64,000 nucleotides of DNA from RPRB01 sp035519675 (GTDB lineage: Bacteria; Myxococcota; Myxococcia; Myxococcales; Myxococcaceae), in contig DATIWB010000120.1 in NCBI GenBank assembly GCA_035519675.1, positions 62,001 to 126,000 on the forward strand, given 5' to 3'. Of this stretch, positions 8,055 to 17,013 are shown in pieces. How positions within the stretch are numbered: the stretch's first letter is position 1; each line of letters opens with the position of its first letter. A model generated the notes under the pieces. That model was not told where the DNA came from. It saw only the letters and a program-made list of their open reading frames with translations, and searched no databases. The position numbers and the translations under genes were made by a program.

Positions 8055-9070
8055 GCGGCGAAGACCTGCTCCAGCGCTCTCTCCACCCGGGTGCTGGAGG
8101 CCGATTCGTCGAGCGGGTTCCGGCGGAGGCGGTGACGAAGGGCCAGCGTCGCCACCTTCCGGAGGTGCACATCGGAAACGACCGTCTCGCCCGCGAGGCT
8201 CGCCGCCGCCCGCGCCGCCCGGACCAGGGTCAGCTCGCCGCGAAGCCCGTCGGTGCCGAGCGACTTGCAGAGAATCGCCGCCCGCTCCAGGACGGTGTCG
8301 GGGGTGGTCACCTCGGCGAGCCGGGCGCGCGACTGCTTCAGCCGGCTGGTGAGGGCCCGCTCCTTCGCTGCCCACTTGTCGGTGAAGGCCTTCGGGCTCC
8401 GCTCGAACGCCGCGCGCCGCTTCACCACCTCGACGCGGGTCGGGATGTCCTCCGGAGTCTTCACGTCCAGGGACAGGCCGAACCGGTCGAGCAGCTGCGG
8501 CCGGAGCTCGCCCTCCTCCGGGTTGCCGCTCCCGATGAGCACGAACCGCGCCGGGTGGCGGATGCCGATGCCCTCGCGCTCGACCACGTTCTCCCCCGAC
8601 GCCGCGACGTCCAGCAGCAGGTCCACCAGGTGGTCCGGGAGGAGGTTCACCTCGTCGATGTAGAGGAAGCCCCGGTTGGCGCGCGCGAGCAGGCCGGGCG
8701 AGAAGACGCGTTCGCCCCGGGTGAGTGCCGCCTCCAGGTCGAGCGCGCCGACCACACGGTCCTCGGTCGCCCCCAGCGGCAGGTCCACCACCGGCACCGG
8801 CGCCTCGACCGCACGGGGACGCTTCTTCCCGCCGCAAGGACAGCCCTCGACGCAGCCTGGCTCTCCGTCGGGGTCGCGGTTGTACCGGCAGCCCTCGACC
8901 AGCCTGATGTGCGGCAGCAGCTGGGCCAGCGCGCGCACCGCGGTGGACTTCCCCGTGCCCCGGTCGCCGAAGACCAGGACACCGCCGATCGCCGGATCGA
9001 TCGCCACCAGCTCCAGCGCGAGCTTCAGCTCGTCCTGAGCAACGATCGCCGTGAAGGGAAACACCGCCAT
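8051..9070 (-). CDS. bchI: Magnesium chelatase subunit I (AAA+ ATPase)
   Basis: This 339-aa AAA+ ATPase has Walker A GDRGTGKST (35-43), Walker B FLYIDEVN (135-142), sensor GSGNPEEGELRPQLLDRFGL (180-199) with the arginine-finger region, and the family insertion containing Cys61, Cys73, Cys77 and Cys79. Those features match BchI/ChlI, which hydrolyses ATP with BchD to drive magnesium insertion by BchH. The ATG at 9070 (MAVFPFTAIVAQDEL) was chosen because this is the conserved BchI N-terminus and GGAG lies upstream; the reading frame continues 18 codons further without support. It is coupled to bchD, and the ferredoxin-like gene 43 nt upstream is probably in the same transcript. Confidence 0.9.
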   Translation of the reverse strand: MAVFPFTAIVAQDELKLALELVAIDPAIGGVLVFGDRGTGKSTAVRALAQLLPHIRLVEGCRYNRDPDGEPGCVEGCPCGGKKRPRAVEAPVPVVDLPLGATEDRVVGALDLEAALTRGERVFSPGLLARANRGFLYIDEVNLLPDHLVDLLLDVAASGENVVEREGIGIRHPARFVLIGSGNPEEGELRPQLLDRFGLSLDVKTPEDIPTRVEVVKRRAAFERSPKAFTDKWAAKERALTSRLKQSRARLAEVTTPDTVLERAAILCKSLGTDGLRGELTLVRAARAAASLAGETVVSDVHLRKVATLALRHRLRRNPLDESASSTRVERALEQVFAA

Positions 9071-9113
9071 CCCTTCACTCTCCGTGGACCGGCCAGAGCC
9101 GTCAAGGACGGCC

Positions 9114-9473
9114 TCAGCCCTCACCCGGGGCGGCGCGTTTCACCCTGGGCGACTCGAAGTGGCCCTTCAGCCGCAGCCGCTCCACCGGCCGGCCCTCGAC
9201 CAGATGGGACTGGACGATCTCGTCGACGTCCTCGAGCTTCACCCGGCCGTACCAGACGCCCTCGGGGTAGACGACGACGGTGATCCCGAAGGCGCAGGCG
9301 TCCATGCACCCTGCCGCGTTGGCCCGAACCTCGCCCTTCAGCCCGAGCTTCGCCACGAGCTCCTTGAAGCGCCCGAGCACCGCCTCGCTGCCCTTCTCCG
9401 CGCAGGAGCCCTTGGGGTCCCCGTCCGGGCGCCGGTTGGTGCAGATGAAGACGTGAAGTCGATAGGGAGGCAT
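9114..9473 (-). CDS. Thioredoxin-like [2Fe-2S] ferredoxin
   Basis: This is a small 119-aa protein with four cysteines (Cys11, Cys24, Cys56, Cys60) spaced as in the thioredoxin-fold 2Fe-2S ferredoxins related to NuoE and Shethna-type proteins: CTNRRPDGDPKGSC and AAGCMDACAFG. ATG at 9473 was chosen because family similarity begins at MPPYRLHVFICTN. It is 43 nt upstream of bchI on the same strand, so it may be expressed with bchID. A redox role in tetrapyrrole or photosynthetic metabolism is only a guess from position. Such proteins also occur alone in many genomes without known partners. Confidence 0.8.
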   Translation of the reverse strand: MPPYRLHVFICTNRRPDGDPKGSCAEKGSEAVLGRFKELVAKLGLKGEVRANAAGCMDACAFGITVVVYPEGVWYGRVKLEDVDEIVQSHLVEGRPVERLRLKGHFESPRVKRAAPGEG

Positions 9474-9542
9474 GACCGGGGACGCTCCTAGCATCCGGAC
9501 TGCGCTGGGCACCACCAGCGCACTCGGGCACGCTCGGGGTCC

Positions 9543-10979
9543 ATGGACGCCCTGCCCGAGTCACTCCGCTCCGCCTACGACCCCGAGCGTTTCCGCCGCG
9601 AGGGCCACGCTCTGGTCGACCAGCTCGCCGACTACCTGCGCGCCGCGACCACGCGTCAGGGCCCCGTCCTCCCCTGGGCCGACCCGGAAGCCAACCTCGC
9701 CCGCTGGCCCACGCGTCCACCGGAGGAGCCCGGGACCTCGCTCGACGAGCTGATGGGCCGAGTGCTCGCCGAGTCCAACCACCTCCACCACCCCCGCTAC
9801 CTGGGGCACCAGGTGACCGCACCCCTGCCCTCCTCGGCGCTGGTCCACCTCGCCTCGGCGCTGCTCAACAACGGCACCGCGGTCTACGAGATGGGTCCGG
9901 TCTCCGCTCCGCTCGAGCGACGGGCGCTGGCCTGGATGGCCGAGCAGGCCGGATTCCCTGCCGGCGCGGACGGCGTGCTGACCTCGGGCGGCTCGGTCGG
10001 CAACCTGACCGCGCTGCTCGCCGCCCGCCAGGCCGTCACCGGACGCGACGTCTGGGACGAGGGCCTCGCCGGTGGCAAGCCGCTCGCCATCCTGGTTCCG
10101 GACGAGACCCACTACTGCGTGAAGCGCGCCGCGCAGATTCTCGGCCTCGGCAAGTCGGGCATCTTCTCCATCCCGGTCGACGAGCGGTTCAAGCTCCGCC
10201 CCGAGGCGCTGCCCGGGGCCCTCGCCGTCGCCGAGCGCGCCGGGCGGCAGGTCTTCGCCGTCGTCGCCAGCGCCGGGTCCACCTCCACCGGCGCCTTCGA
10301 CCCGCTCGAGCCGGTGGGCGCCTTCTGCCGCCAGCGCGGCCTGTGGTTCCACGTGGACGGCGCACACGGCGCCTCGGCGGTCCTCTCCCCGAGGTACGCG
10401 CACCTCGCCGCGGGCCTCGACCGCGCCGACTCGCTGGTCTGGGACGCGCACAAGATGATGCTCCTTCCGGCGCTGCTGACCGCGGTGCTCTTCCGCGACG
10501 GGAAGCGCTCGTACGAGGCCTTTTCCCAGCGGGCCGACTACCTCCTCCGCCAGCATGCCCAGGGCGAGTGGTGGAACCCGGCGCACCGCACCCTGGAGTG
10601 CACCAAGCGGATGATGGGGGTCGAGCTCTGGGGAGCGCTCGCCCTCCACGGCACGCGGATGTTCTCCCACTACCTGACCCGGATGTTCGACCTCGGCCGG
10701 ACCTTCGGCCGGATGCTCGACGACGCCGACGACTTCGAGCTCGCCGTCGAGCCGGACTGCAACATCGTCTGCTTCCGCCACGTCCCGGAGGACTTCCAGG
10801 ACCTGGACGGACATCAAGAACGGGTGCGGGCCCGGCTCCTCGCCGAGGGCAGCTTCTACCTCGTGCAGACCCGGCTCCGGGGTCAGGTGCACCTCCGGGT
10901 GACCCTCATCAACCCCCTGACCACCGAGTCGGACCTCGAGGCGCTGCTCGGCGCCATCCGCCGGGCCGCGGAGGCCTGA
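9543..10979 (+). CDS. Group II PLP-dependent decarboxylase
   Basis: This is a 478-aa pyridoxal-phosphate enzyme of the group II amino-acid decarboxylase family (DOPA / tryptophan / 2,4-diaminobutyrate / glutamate decarboxylases). The Schiff-base lysine is Lys304 in VWDAHKMMLLP, preceded by HVDGAHGAS (the PLP Asp and the ring-stacking region) and by the TSGGSVGNLTALLAAR phosphate-binding loop. It probably releases CO2 from an amino acid to give an amine. The substrate cannot be told from the sequence; diaminobutyrate decarboxylase-like is a reasonable guess. It is divergent from the ferredoxin/bchID operon with a 69-bp gap, and starts the accessory region to the right of the photosynthesis genes. 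Confidence 0.75.
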   Translation: MDALPESLRSAYDPERFRREGHALVDQLADYLRAATTRQGPVLPWADPEANLARWPTRPPEEPGTSLDELMGRVLAESNHLHHPRYLGHQVTAPLPSSALVHLASALLNNGTAVYEMGPVSAPLERRALAWMAEQAGFPAGADGVLTSGGSVGNLTALLAARQAVTGRDVWDEGLAGGKPLAILVPDETHYCVKRAAQILGLGKSGIFSIPVDERFKLRPEALPGALAVAERAGRQVFAVVASAGSTSTGAFDPLEPVGAFCRQRGLWFHVDGAHGASAVLSPRYAHLAAGLDRADSLVWDAHKMMLLPALLTAVLFRDGKRSYEAFSQRADYLLRQHAQGEWWNPAHRTLECTKRMMGVELWGALALHGTRMFSHYLTRMFDLGRTFGRMLDDADDFELAVEPDCNIVCFRHVPEDFQDLDGHQERVRARLLAEGSFYLVQTRLRGQVHLRVTLINPLTTESDLEALLGAIRRAAEA

Positions 10980-11112
10980 GCGGGGCGCCCGTTCCTGGGA
11001 CGCCCACCCCCGCAGCCGGTCATTCGGCACCGGTCCAGCGCCCGACACCCGGCCCGCTCCGCCAACTTCGGAGACGCCATCCCTGGCCTGGACGGTGCAA
11101 GCTCGCCGGACC

Positions 11113-11607
11113 ATGCCGAGCCGACCTCCGTTCCTCGTCTCTGCGGCCGACGTCCCCGAGACGCGGCACCGATATCCGAACAGCGACGAGGACATGGCGC
11201 CCTCGCGGGCCATCGGTCGCGCCGCGGGCCTGCGCAAGGTCGGCCTCCACCTGGTCCGCCTTCTTCCCGGGACCCGCACCTCCTGGCCGCACGCCGAGTC
11301 CTCCGAGGAGGAGTTCGCCTACGTCGTCGCCGGAGAGGTGGACGTCTGGATCGACGGCGAGCTGCATCGGCTGAAGGCCGGTGACCTCGCCGCCTTCCCG
11401 TCCGGGACGGGCATCTGTCACACCTTCCTCAACGACGGCGACCACGAGGCGCTGCTCCTCGCCGGGGGCGAGGCGGACAAGGAAGAGAACCGCATCGTGT
11501 ACCCGGTCAATCCGAGCCGCCGGACGGACCTCCCTCCCAGTCGCTGGTGGGACGATGCTCCACGGCATCCCCTGGGCCCGCACGACGGCCGGCCGCGCCG
11601 GCGCTGA
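11113..11607 (+). CDS. Cupin-domain protein
   Basis: This is a 164-aa single-domain cupin. The conserved block (SSEEEFAYVVAGEVDVWIDG, then LKAGDLAAFPSGTGICHTF) contains the two cupin motifs: the Glu pair of motif 1 and the PxGxxH of motif 2 that normally hold a metal. The His of motif 1 (HAESSEEE) is also present. No substrate is evident; such proteins act as small-molecule isomerases or binding proteins. ATG at 11113 is preferred over a GTG six codons upstream because the upstream residues are not conserved, although no good Shine-Dalgarno is visible. It ends 3 nt before the first permease gene, so they are probably cotranscribed. Confidence 0.65.
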   Translation: MPSRPPFLVSAADVPETRHRYPNSDEDMAPSRAIGRAAGLRKVGLHLVRLLPGTRTSWPHAESSEEEFAYVVAGEVDVWIDGELHRLKAGDLAAFPSGTGICHTFLNDGDHEALLLAGGEADKEENRIVYPVNPSRRTDLPPSRWWDDAPRHPLGPHDGRPRRR

Positions 11608-11610
11608 GCC

Positions 11611-14034
11611 ATGAACACCCTGCTCCAGGACCTTCGCTACGGACTGCGAAGTCTCAGAATCCGCCCGGGCTTCGCGCTGGTGGCCATCGTCACGCTCGCG
11701 CTGGGAATCGGCCTGAACGCCGCGGTCTTCACCGTGGTGGATGCGGCGCTCCTCCGCAACGTCCCGTACGCCGAGGCTGACCGGCTGGTCCACCTGTGGC
11801 AGGTGCAGGACAACGCCGAGCGGAGGCGCTTCCCCTTCGCCTGGCAGACCCTACGGGAGCTCCAGGCCTCGGACCTGTTCGCCTCCGTCGCCGGCTACTC
11901 CACCGCTCCCATCGCCTGGACCGGCCGGCCCGAGCCGGAGGAGCTGCCCGCGCTGCTCGTCTCCGCCAACTTCTTCGAGGTGCTGGGCGTTCGCCCGGCG
12001 CTCGGACGCGCCTTCCTCCCCGGCGAGGACGAGCTCGGTGGGCCGCGAGCGGTCGTCCTGAGCGACGCGTTCTGGAGGACGCGGCTCGGAGCGGACCGGG
12101 AGATCGTCGGAAGGACGCTGAGCCTGGGCGGCGAGCCGACCACCGTGGTGGGCGTCCTCCCCCCGGGGTTCCCCTTCGCCCCGGGGCTCGACGCACGGGT
12201 GGTGATCGCCGCACAGCCTCGCGGCGACCGGGCCACCCGGCGAATCCTCAACTGGATCCGGCCCATCGCCCGGCTCCGCGACGGGGTCACCGTGGCCCAG
12301 GCACGCAAGCACCTGGCCTCCTTCGAGGATGCGCTCCGGGAGCGCTTCCCCGACGCGCTCGGAGGCGTGGTGACCGACGTCGTGCCGCTCCGCGACGAGC
12401 TGGTCGGTCGGGTCGAGCCGGTGCTGGTGCTCCTCTTCGTCTGCGTGAGCCTGGTGCTGCTGGTGGCGTGCGTGAACGTCGCCAATCTCCTGCTGGCCCG
12501 GGCGGCAGGCCGGCAGAAGGAGATCTCGGTCCGGGTCGCGCTCGGCGCCGGACGCGGCCGGCTCGTGCGGCAGCTGCTCACCGAGAGCGCGCTGCTGGCG
12601 GCGGCCGGGGGGGCGCTCGGGTTGCTCGCGGCGCGCCTCAGCCTGCCGCTGCTCCTCGCCGGGATTCCCACGAGGACTCGCGCCGGGATGCCCTTCCTCG
12701 AGGGCCTGGAGGTGGATGGGCGGGTGCTCGGCTACGGCGCTGCGGTGGTGATTCTCACCACCCTGCTCTTCGGCCTGTTGCCGGCGCTTCGTGCCTCCCG
12801 TCCGGAAGTCCAGGGGATGCTCAAGGACGCCGCTCCCCCACCCTCAGGTCCGCTCCGCTACGGGGTCCGGGACCTGCTGGTGACGGTGGAGATCGCTCTG
12901 GCGGTCATGCTGCTCGGCTCCGCGGGCCTCATGGGGAAGAGCCTCCTCCGGGTGCTCTCCGCCGATCCGGGTTACCGACCCGAAGGGGCCCTGGGGCTGG
13001 AGGTCTCGCTCGCCGAAGCAGGTGCGCAGCCGCCTGGAGCCATCATCGCCCTGAAGGCCAAGGTGCAGGAGGCGGTCGAGGGCATCCCGGGCGTCTCGCT
13101 CGCCGCCCGGGTGAACTGGATGCCGGGCACCGGCAGCGGCGGCTCGCACAGCTTCGTCCGTCCGGACCGTCCTCCACCCGCCGGCCCCGAGCCCGAGGGG
13201 TACTACCGCGAGGTGAGCCCGGGCTACTTCCGCACCCTCGGGATCCCGCTGCTGGGCGGGCGGGACTTCGGTCCGGAGGACAGCCGGGCATCGGCCGCGG
13301 TGGTCATCGTCAACCGCGCACTCCAGCAGCGGTACTTCCCCGGCGAGGACGCCATCGGGAAGACGATTCGACCCATCTCCTCGACCACCGGTGCAGCGCT
13401 GACCATCGTCGGCGTGGTGGGGGACCAGACGCTCGGGGGTCTCGACGAAGCGCGACCGGCAGTCCTGTACTACCCCGACACCCATGCGGTCTCGCCGCGC
13501 TGGGCGGTGGTGGTCCGCTCCGATCGTCCGGGCATCGCCGAGGAGCTGCGGAGGACCCTCCGGGACGCCGCGCCAGGGCTGGTCGTGGGGCCGGCCCGGC
13601 AGCTCGGCGCGGTGCTGCAGCAGGCACCGACGATGTTCCTCCGCCGCTACCCGGTGTTCCTGCTCGGGGTCTTCGCCGCCGTCGCGCTGGTGCTCGCCTG
13701 CGTGGGCATCTTCGGAGTGGCCTCGTTCGCCGTGGCCGGGCGCACCCGTGAGTTCGGGATCCGGATGGCGGTGGGCGCCGTGCGGCGCGACATCGTGGGC
13801 CTCGTGCTCCGGGGCAGCAGCGCCCCCATCGTCGCCGGGGCACTCGGTGGACTCGCGGGCTCGGTGGCGCTGGCCACCGTCTTTCGCGGGCTCCTGTTCG
13901 GTGTGGCGAGCGCGGACCCGGGCGTGCTCGCCGCCGTCGCCGGCGTGCTCGGCGCCGTCGCGGTGGTCAGCGCGCTCCTCCCCGCGCTCCGGGCCTCGCG
14001 CGTCGACCCGGCGGTGGCGCTCCGCTCCCTCTGA
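11611..14034 (+). CDS. ADOP-family (MacB/FtsX-type) permease 1
   Basis: This 807-aa membrane protein has two MacB-like periplasmic domains alternating with FtsX transmembrane blocks. The first helix (about 17-40, RPGFALVAIVTLALGIGLNA) is followed by a periplasmic region, a helix near 270-292 (VLLFVCVSLVLLVACVNVAN), two more before a second periplasmic region, and three C-terminal helices from about residue 680. This is the duplicated architecture of the ADOP family common in Acidobacteriota and Myxococcota. Unlike MacB it has no ATPase domain and no ATPase gene lies beside it. It may act in efflux or as a mechanotransmission device. A paralogue follows 145 nt downstream. Confidence 0.8.
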   Translation: MNTLLQDLRYGLRSLRIRPGFALVAIVTLALGIGLNAAVFTVVDAALLRNVPYAEADRLVHLWQVQDNAERRRFPFAWQTLRELQASDLFASVAGYSTAPIAWTGRPEPEELPALLVSANFFEVLGVRPALGRAFLPGEDELGGPRAVVLSDAFWRTRLGADREIVGRTLSLGGEPTTVVGVLPPGFPFAPGLDARVVIAAQPRGDRATRRILNWIRPIARLRDGVTVAQARKHLASFEDALRERFPDALGGVVTDVVPLRDELVGRVEPVLVLLFVCVSLVLLVACVNVANLLLARAAGRQKEISVRVALGAGRGRLVRQLLTESALLAAAGGALGLLAARLSLPLLLAGIPTRTRAGMPFLEGLEVDGRVLGYGAAVVILTTLLFGLLPALRASRPEVQGMLKDAAPPPSGPLRYGVRDLLVTVEIALAVMLLGSAGLMGKSLLRVLSADPGYRPEGALGLEVSLAEAGAQPPGAIIALKAKVQEAVEGIPGVSLAARVNWMPGTGSGGSHSFVRPDRPPPAGPEPEGYYREVSPGYFRTLGIPLLGGRDFGPEDSRASAAVVIVNRALQQRYFPGEDAIGKTIRPISSTTGAALTIVGVVGDQTLGGLDEARPAVLYYPDTHAVSPRWAVVVRSDRPGIAEELRRTLRDAAPGLVVGPARQLGAVLQQAPTMFLRRYPVFLLGVFAAVALVLACVGIFGVASFAVAGRTREFGIRMAVGAVRRDIVGLVLRGSSAPIVAGALGGLAGSVALATVFRGLLFGVASADPGVLAAVAGVLGAVAVVSALLPALRASRVDPAVALRSL

Positions 14035-14179
14035 GCGGCCGGATGTGGGGTGTCCCAGGCCCGAGCGAGGGGTCCCGGAACCGGGATCGCCGTTCGCGTC
14101 TCCCGAGGCTCCTCCTGCCGCAATCGAGGGGACGAGGCGGCGTGCACCTTGCACGACGGCTCGTGGCGGAGGAGCACGG

Positions 14180-16669
14180 ATGCACGGTGAGCAGAGGACT
14201 CTCGGAGCTGCGGAGGAGCGCTCCCGGGGAAGTGCGCTCTCCGGGCTCCGGCGGGATGCCACATATGCCCTCCGGCAGCTCTGGCGGGCGCCCGGATTCA
14301 CCGCCGCCGCCGTCGGGACGCTGGCCCTCGGCATCGGGGCCACCAGCGCCATCTTCAGCCTGGTCTGGGCGGTGGTGCTCAAGCCGCTCCCCGGAGTGGA
14401 CCCGCAGCGGACCGTGGCGGTCGAATCGCTGCTCGACGGCCAGCCCGGTGGCGTCTCCGCCGGCAACTTCAACGACTGGCAGGCGCGGGCGACGCAGTTC
14501 GACCACCTCGCCGCAGTGGATGGAGCGAGCTTCAACCTGAGCGAGGCCGGCACCCCGGAGCGGGTCGCTGCCAGCCGGGTCTCGAACGGGTTCTTCGACG
14601 TCTTCCGGACCGCGCCGCGCCTGGGGCGAACGTTCGCCCCGTCCGAGGACAGCCCGGGGCAGGAGCACGTGGTGGTGCTCGGCGAGGGGCTCTGGCGCCG
14701 GCGTTTCGGCGGAGACCCTGCCGTGCTCGGGCGGCCGATCCGGCTCGGTGCCCATTCGTACACCGTGGTGGGGGTCATGCCGGCGGGGTTCGATCCGCTC
14801 CTGGACCACACCCAGCTCTGGGTTCCGCTGGCGCTCACCCCGGCGCAGCGGGCGATGCACGACGAGCATTACCTCCTGGTGCTCGGGACGTTGAAGGGCG
14901 GCACGACCCGGCCAGCGGCCCAGCGGGAGATGGAGTCGATCGCCGGGCAGCTGGCCCGGGAGTTCCCCCAGAACAACTTCGGGCGCACCGCGCGGGTCAC
15001 GCCGGTGGGCGCCTTCCTGGTCGGCGACACCGCCCAGCAGCTCTGGGTCCTGCTTGGCTCGGTCCTGCTGGTGCTGGTCATCGCCTGCCTCAACGTGGGG
15101 AACCTCCTGCTGGCGCGGGGCACCGCGCGGACCCGGGAGCTCGCCGTCCGCGCTGCCCTTGGTGCCGGAGGACGGCGAATCGTCCGGCAGCTGCTCACCG
15201 AGAGCGTCGTCCTCGGGCTCCTCGGTGGCGCGGTGGGCGTCGTCCTGGCGGGGCTGCTGGTCCTGGTGCTCCGCGCCTCGGCGCCGGCGGACGTCCCCCG
15301 GCTCGGCGAGGCGGAGCTGGATGGGGTGGTGCTCGCGTTCGCCCTGGCCGTGACCCTGGGCAGCAGCTTGCTCTTCGGTGCGGTCCCGGCGCTCCGGGCC
15401 GCGAGAACCGACCTCCACGGCACGCTGCAGCGGGCGGCCGCGGCGCAGTCCGGCGGAGGACGGGACCGGCTACGGGGCGGGCTGATCGTGGTCGAGGTCG
15501 CGCTCGCCGCGACCTTGCTGGTGGGCGCCGGGCTCCTGGTCCGCACCGCGCTGTACCTCGGCACGGTGGAGCCGGGCTTCCGCCCTCGCGGGCTCCTCAG
15601 CGCCCGGCTCTCGCTTCCAGTCGGCGTCTACGATGGAGCGGAGGCCGCCAGCGCTGCCTTCTCCCGGGTGGTCCACTCCCTGGAGGCGATGCCGGGGGTG
15701 GACGCCGCCGCGGTGGTGACGTCGGTCCCGCTCGACTCCTCCCAATCGAGCAACGGGCTCGTTCCCGAGGGAACGTCGTTCGACCCCGGGAACCGCATCA
15801 ACTCGCTCCTCCGGGTGACCACCCCGGGCTACCTCCGGGCGATGGGGCTCGAGCTCCTGCAAGGACGCTTCATCGACTCGACCGACGTCGCCGGTTCCGA
15901 GCGGGTGATGGTCATCTCCCGCGCGCTCGCCCGGGCCGCCTTCCCCGGTCAGGACCCGATCGGCAAGCGCATCGACTGCTGCGAGGGCGGCCCCCGGCAC
16001 ATCGTCTGGAAGACGGTGGTGGGCGTCGTGGAGGACGTGCACACCTCGGGGCCGGCGGGGCAGGTCCAGCCGGAGTTCTACCTCCCGCTCGCGCAGGCGC
16101 CGCCGGAGTCGTGGCGCTGGAACCAGCAATCGATGAACCTGGTGGCGCGGAGTCAGCAGGGCGACGCGAGCCGGCTCGTCCCGGTGATGCGCGCCGCCGT
16201 CGCCCAGCTGGACCCGTCGCTGCCGCTCTACGACGTGGCCACGATGGAGACCCGGCTGCAGAACTCCACCGCGCTCTACCGGTTCCTCCTCCGGCTGCTC
16301 GGGGCGCTGGGCCTGAGCGGACTGCTCCTCGCCGCCATCGGAGTCTACGGAGTGGTGGCCTACGCGGTCGTCCAGCGGCGGCGGGAGATCGGCATCCGGA
16401 TGGCGCTCGGGGCCACGGCCCGGGAGGTGCTGGGCATGGCCGCCCGGACCGGGCTCACGCCGGTGGCGATCGGGCTCGTGCTCGGGGTGGTGCTCTCGGT
16501 CCTGCTCGGGCGCGCGCTCGCCGGCGTGGTGCGCGGGGTGGGGACGACCGACCTGCTCACGCTGGGCTGCGTCGCCGTCCTGCTCCTCGCCGCGTCCATC
16601 GCCGCGGTGGTCGTGCCGTCGCGGCGGGCCGCACGGGTGAACCCATCGGAGGCGCTCGCCAGCGAGTGA
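14180..16669 (+). CDS. ADOP-family (MacB/FtsX-type) permease 2
   Basis: This is a second ADOP-type permease, 829 aa, with the same layout as the protein encoded just upstream: N-terminal MYQL-like start MHGEQRTLG, first helix FTAAAVGTLALGIGATSAI, MacB periplasmic domain, central FtsX helices (LLGSVLLVLVIACLNVGNLL), second periplasmic domain, and a C-terminal FtsX block ending in RAARVNPSEAL. ATG at 14180 is preceded by GGAGGAG with good spacing, so the long open frame upstream is not part of the gene. The two proteins are diverged paralogues, suggesting tandem duplication. Cognate ATPase and adaptor proteins are not in the window. Confidence 0.8.
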   Translation: MHGEQRTLGAAEERSRGSALSGLRRDATYALRQLWRAPGFTAAAVGTLALGIGATSAIFSLVWAVVLKPLPGVDPQRTVAVESLLDGQPGGVSAGNFNDWQARATQFDHLAAVDGASFNLSEAGTPERVAASRVSNGFFDVFRTAPRLGRTFAPSEDSPGQEHVVVLGEGLWRRRFGGDPAVLGRPIRLGAHSYTVVGVMPAGFDPLLDHTQLWVPLALTPAQRAMHDEHYLLVLGTLKGGTTRPAAQREMESIAGQLAREFPQNNFGRTARVTPVGAFLVGDTAQQLWVLLGSVLLVLVIACLNVGNLLLARGTARTRELAVRAALGAGGRRIVRQLLTESVVLGLLGGAVGVVLAGLLVLVLRASAPADVPRLGEAELDGVVLAFALAVTLGSSLLFGAVPALRAARTDLHGTLQRAAAAQSGGGRDRLRGGLIVVEVALAATLLVGAGLLVRTALYLGTVEPGFRPRGLLSARLSLPVGVYDGAEAASAAFSRVVHSLEAMPGVDAAAVVTSVPLDSSQSSNGLVPEGTSFDPGNRINSLLRVTTPGYLRAMGLELLQGRFIDSTDVAGSERVMVISRALARAAFPGQDPIGKRIDCCEGGPRHIVWKTVVGVVEDVHTSGPAGQVQPEFYLPLAQAPPESWRWNQQSMNLVARSQQGDASRLVPVMRAAVAQLDPSLPLYDVATMETRLQNSTALYRFLLRLLGALGLSGLLLAAIGVYGVVAYAVVQRRREIGIRMALGATAREVLGMAARTGLTPVAIGLVLGVVLSVLLGRALAGVVRGVGTTDLLTLGCVAVLLLAASIAAVVVPSRRAARVNPSEALASE

Positions 16670-16708
16670 GACTCGACCGGGCGCCCGCGTGTCAGACCGG
16701 CGAGCGAT

Positions 16709-16754
16709 GGTCGATCCCCTGCCTCCGGACTCCCCGGGGGCGGGTGAATCGACC
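16709..16754 (+). terminator. Stem-loop after the permease pair
   Basis: GGTCGAT (16709-16715) pairs perfectly with ATCGACC (16748-16754), enclosing a CCCCGGGG palindrome. It lies 40 nt after the permease 2 stop. There is no U-run, so termination is only suggested. Confidence 0.3.
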
Positions 16755-16862
16755 AGGGGACGCCATGACCGTGCAGCACAGGGGAGACACGGTGCACCTC
16801 AACGCATTGAGTGTCGGCGAACAGAGTCCCCCTACAGGTTGAGCTTTCGAGCGGTCAGGCGC

Positions 16863-16890
16863 TTGACAGCCTGCTCGCTTTGAGCAAAAT
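16863..16890 (+). promoter_or_regulatory. Putative sigma70 promoter of nrdJ
   Basis: A perfect TTGACA (16863-16868) is followed by 16 nt and CAAAAT (16885-16890), which matches four of six -10 positions. Transcription from near 16897 would leave a leader of about 155 nt before the nrdJ ATG. Confidence 0.5.
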
Positions 16891-16982
16891 CACTTCTGCA
16901 TACGGCGGCGCTTCGGAAGGCGCTGAAGAGACGAACGAAAGTCGGTCCGCCGCCGAAGACCACCCCACCACCCCAGCACGGT

Positions 16983-17013
16983 GTTCCGGAGCGCGCCAGG
17001 GCGCGTTCCGAAC
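16983..17013 (+). promoter_or_regulatory. GC-rich imperfect stem-loop in the nrdJ leader
   Basis: GTTCCGGAGCGCG and CGCGTTCCGAAC face each other across a short loop and can form an imperfect hairpin about 40 nt upstream of the nrdJ start. It could be a regulatory leader element or simply structured RNA. No known motif was recognised. Confidence 0.25.
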
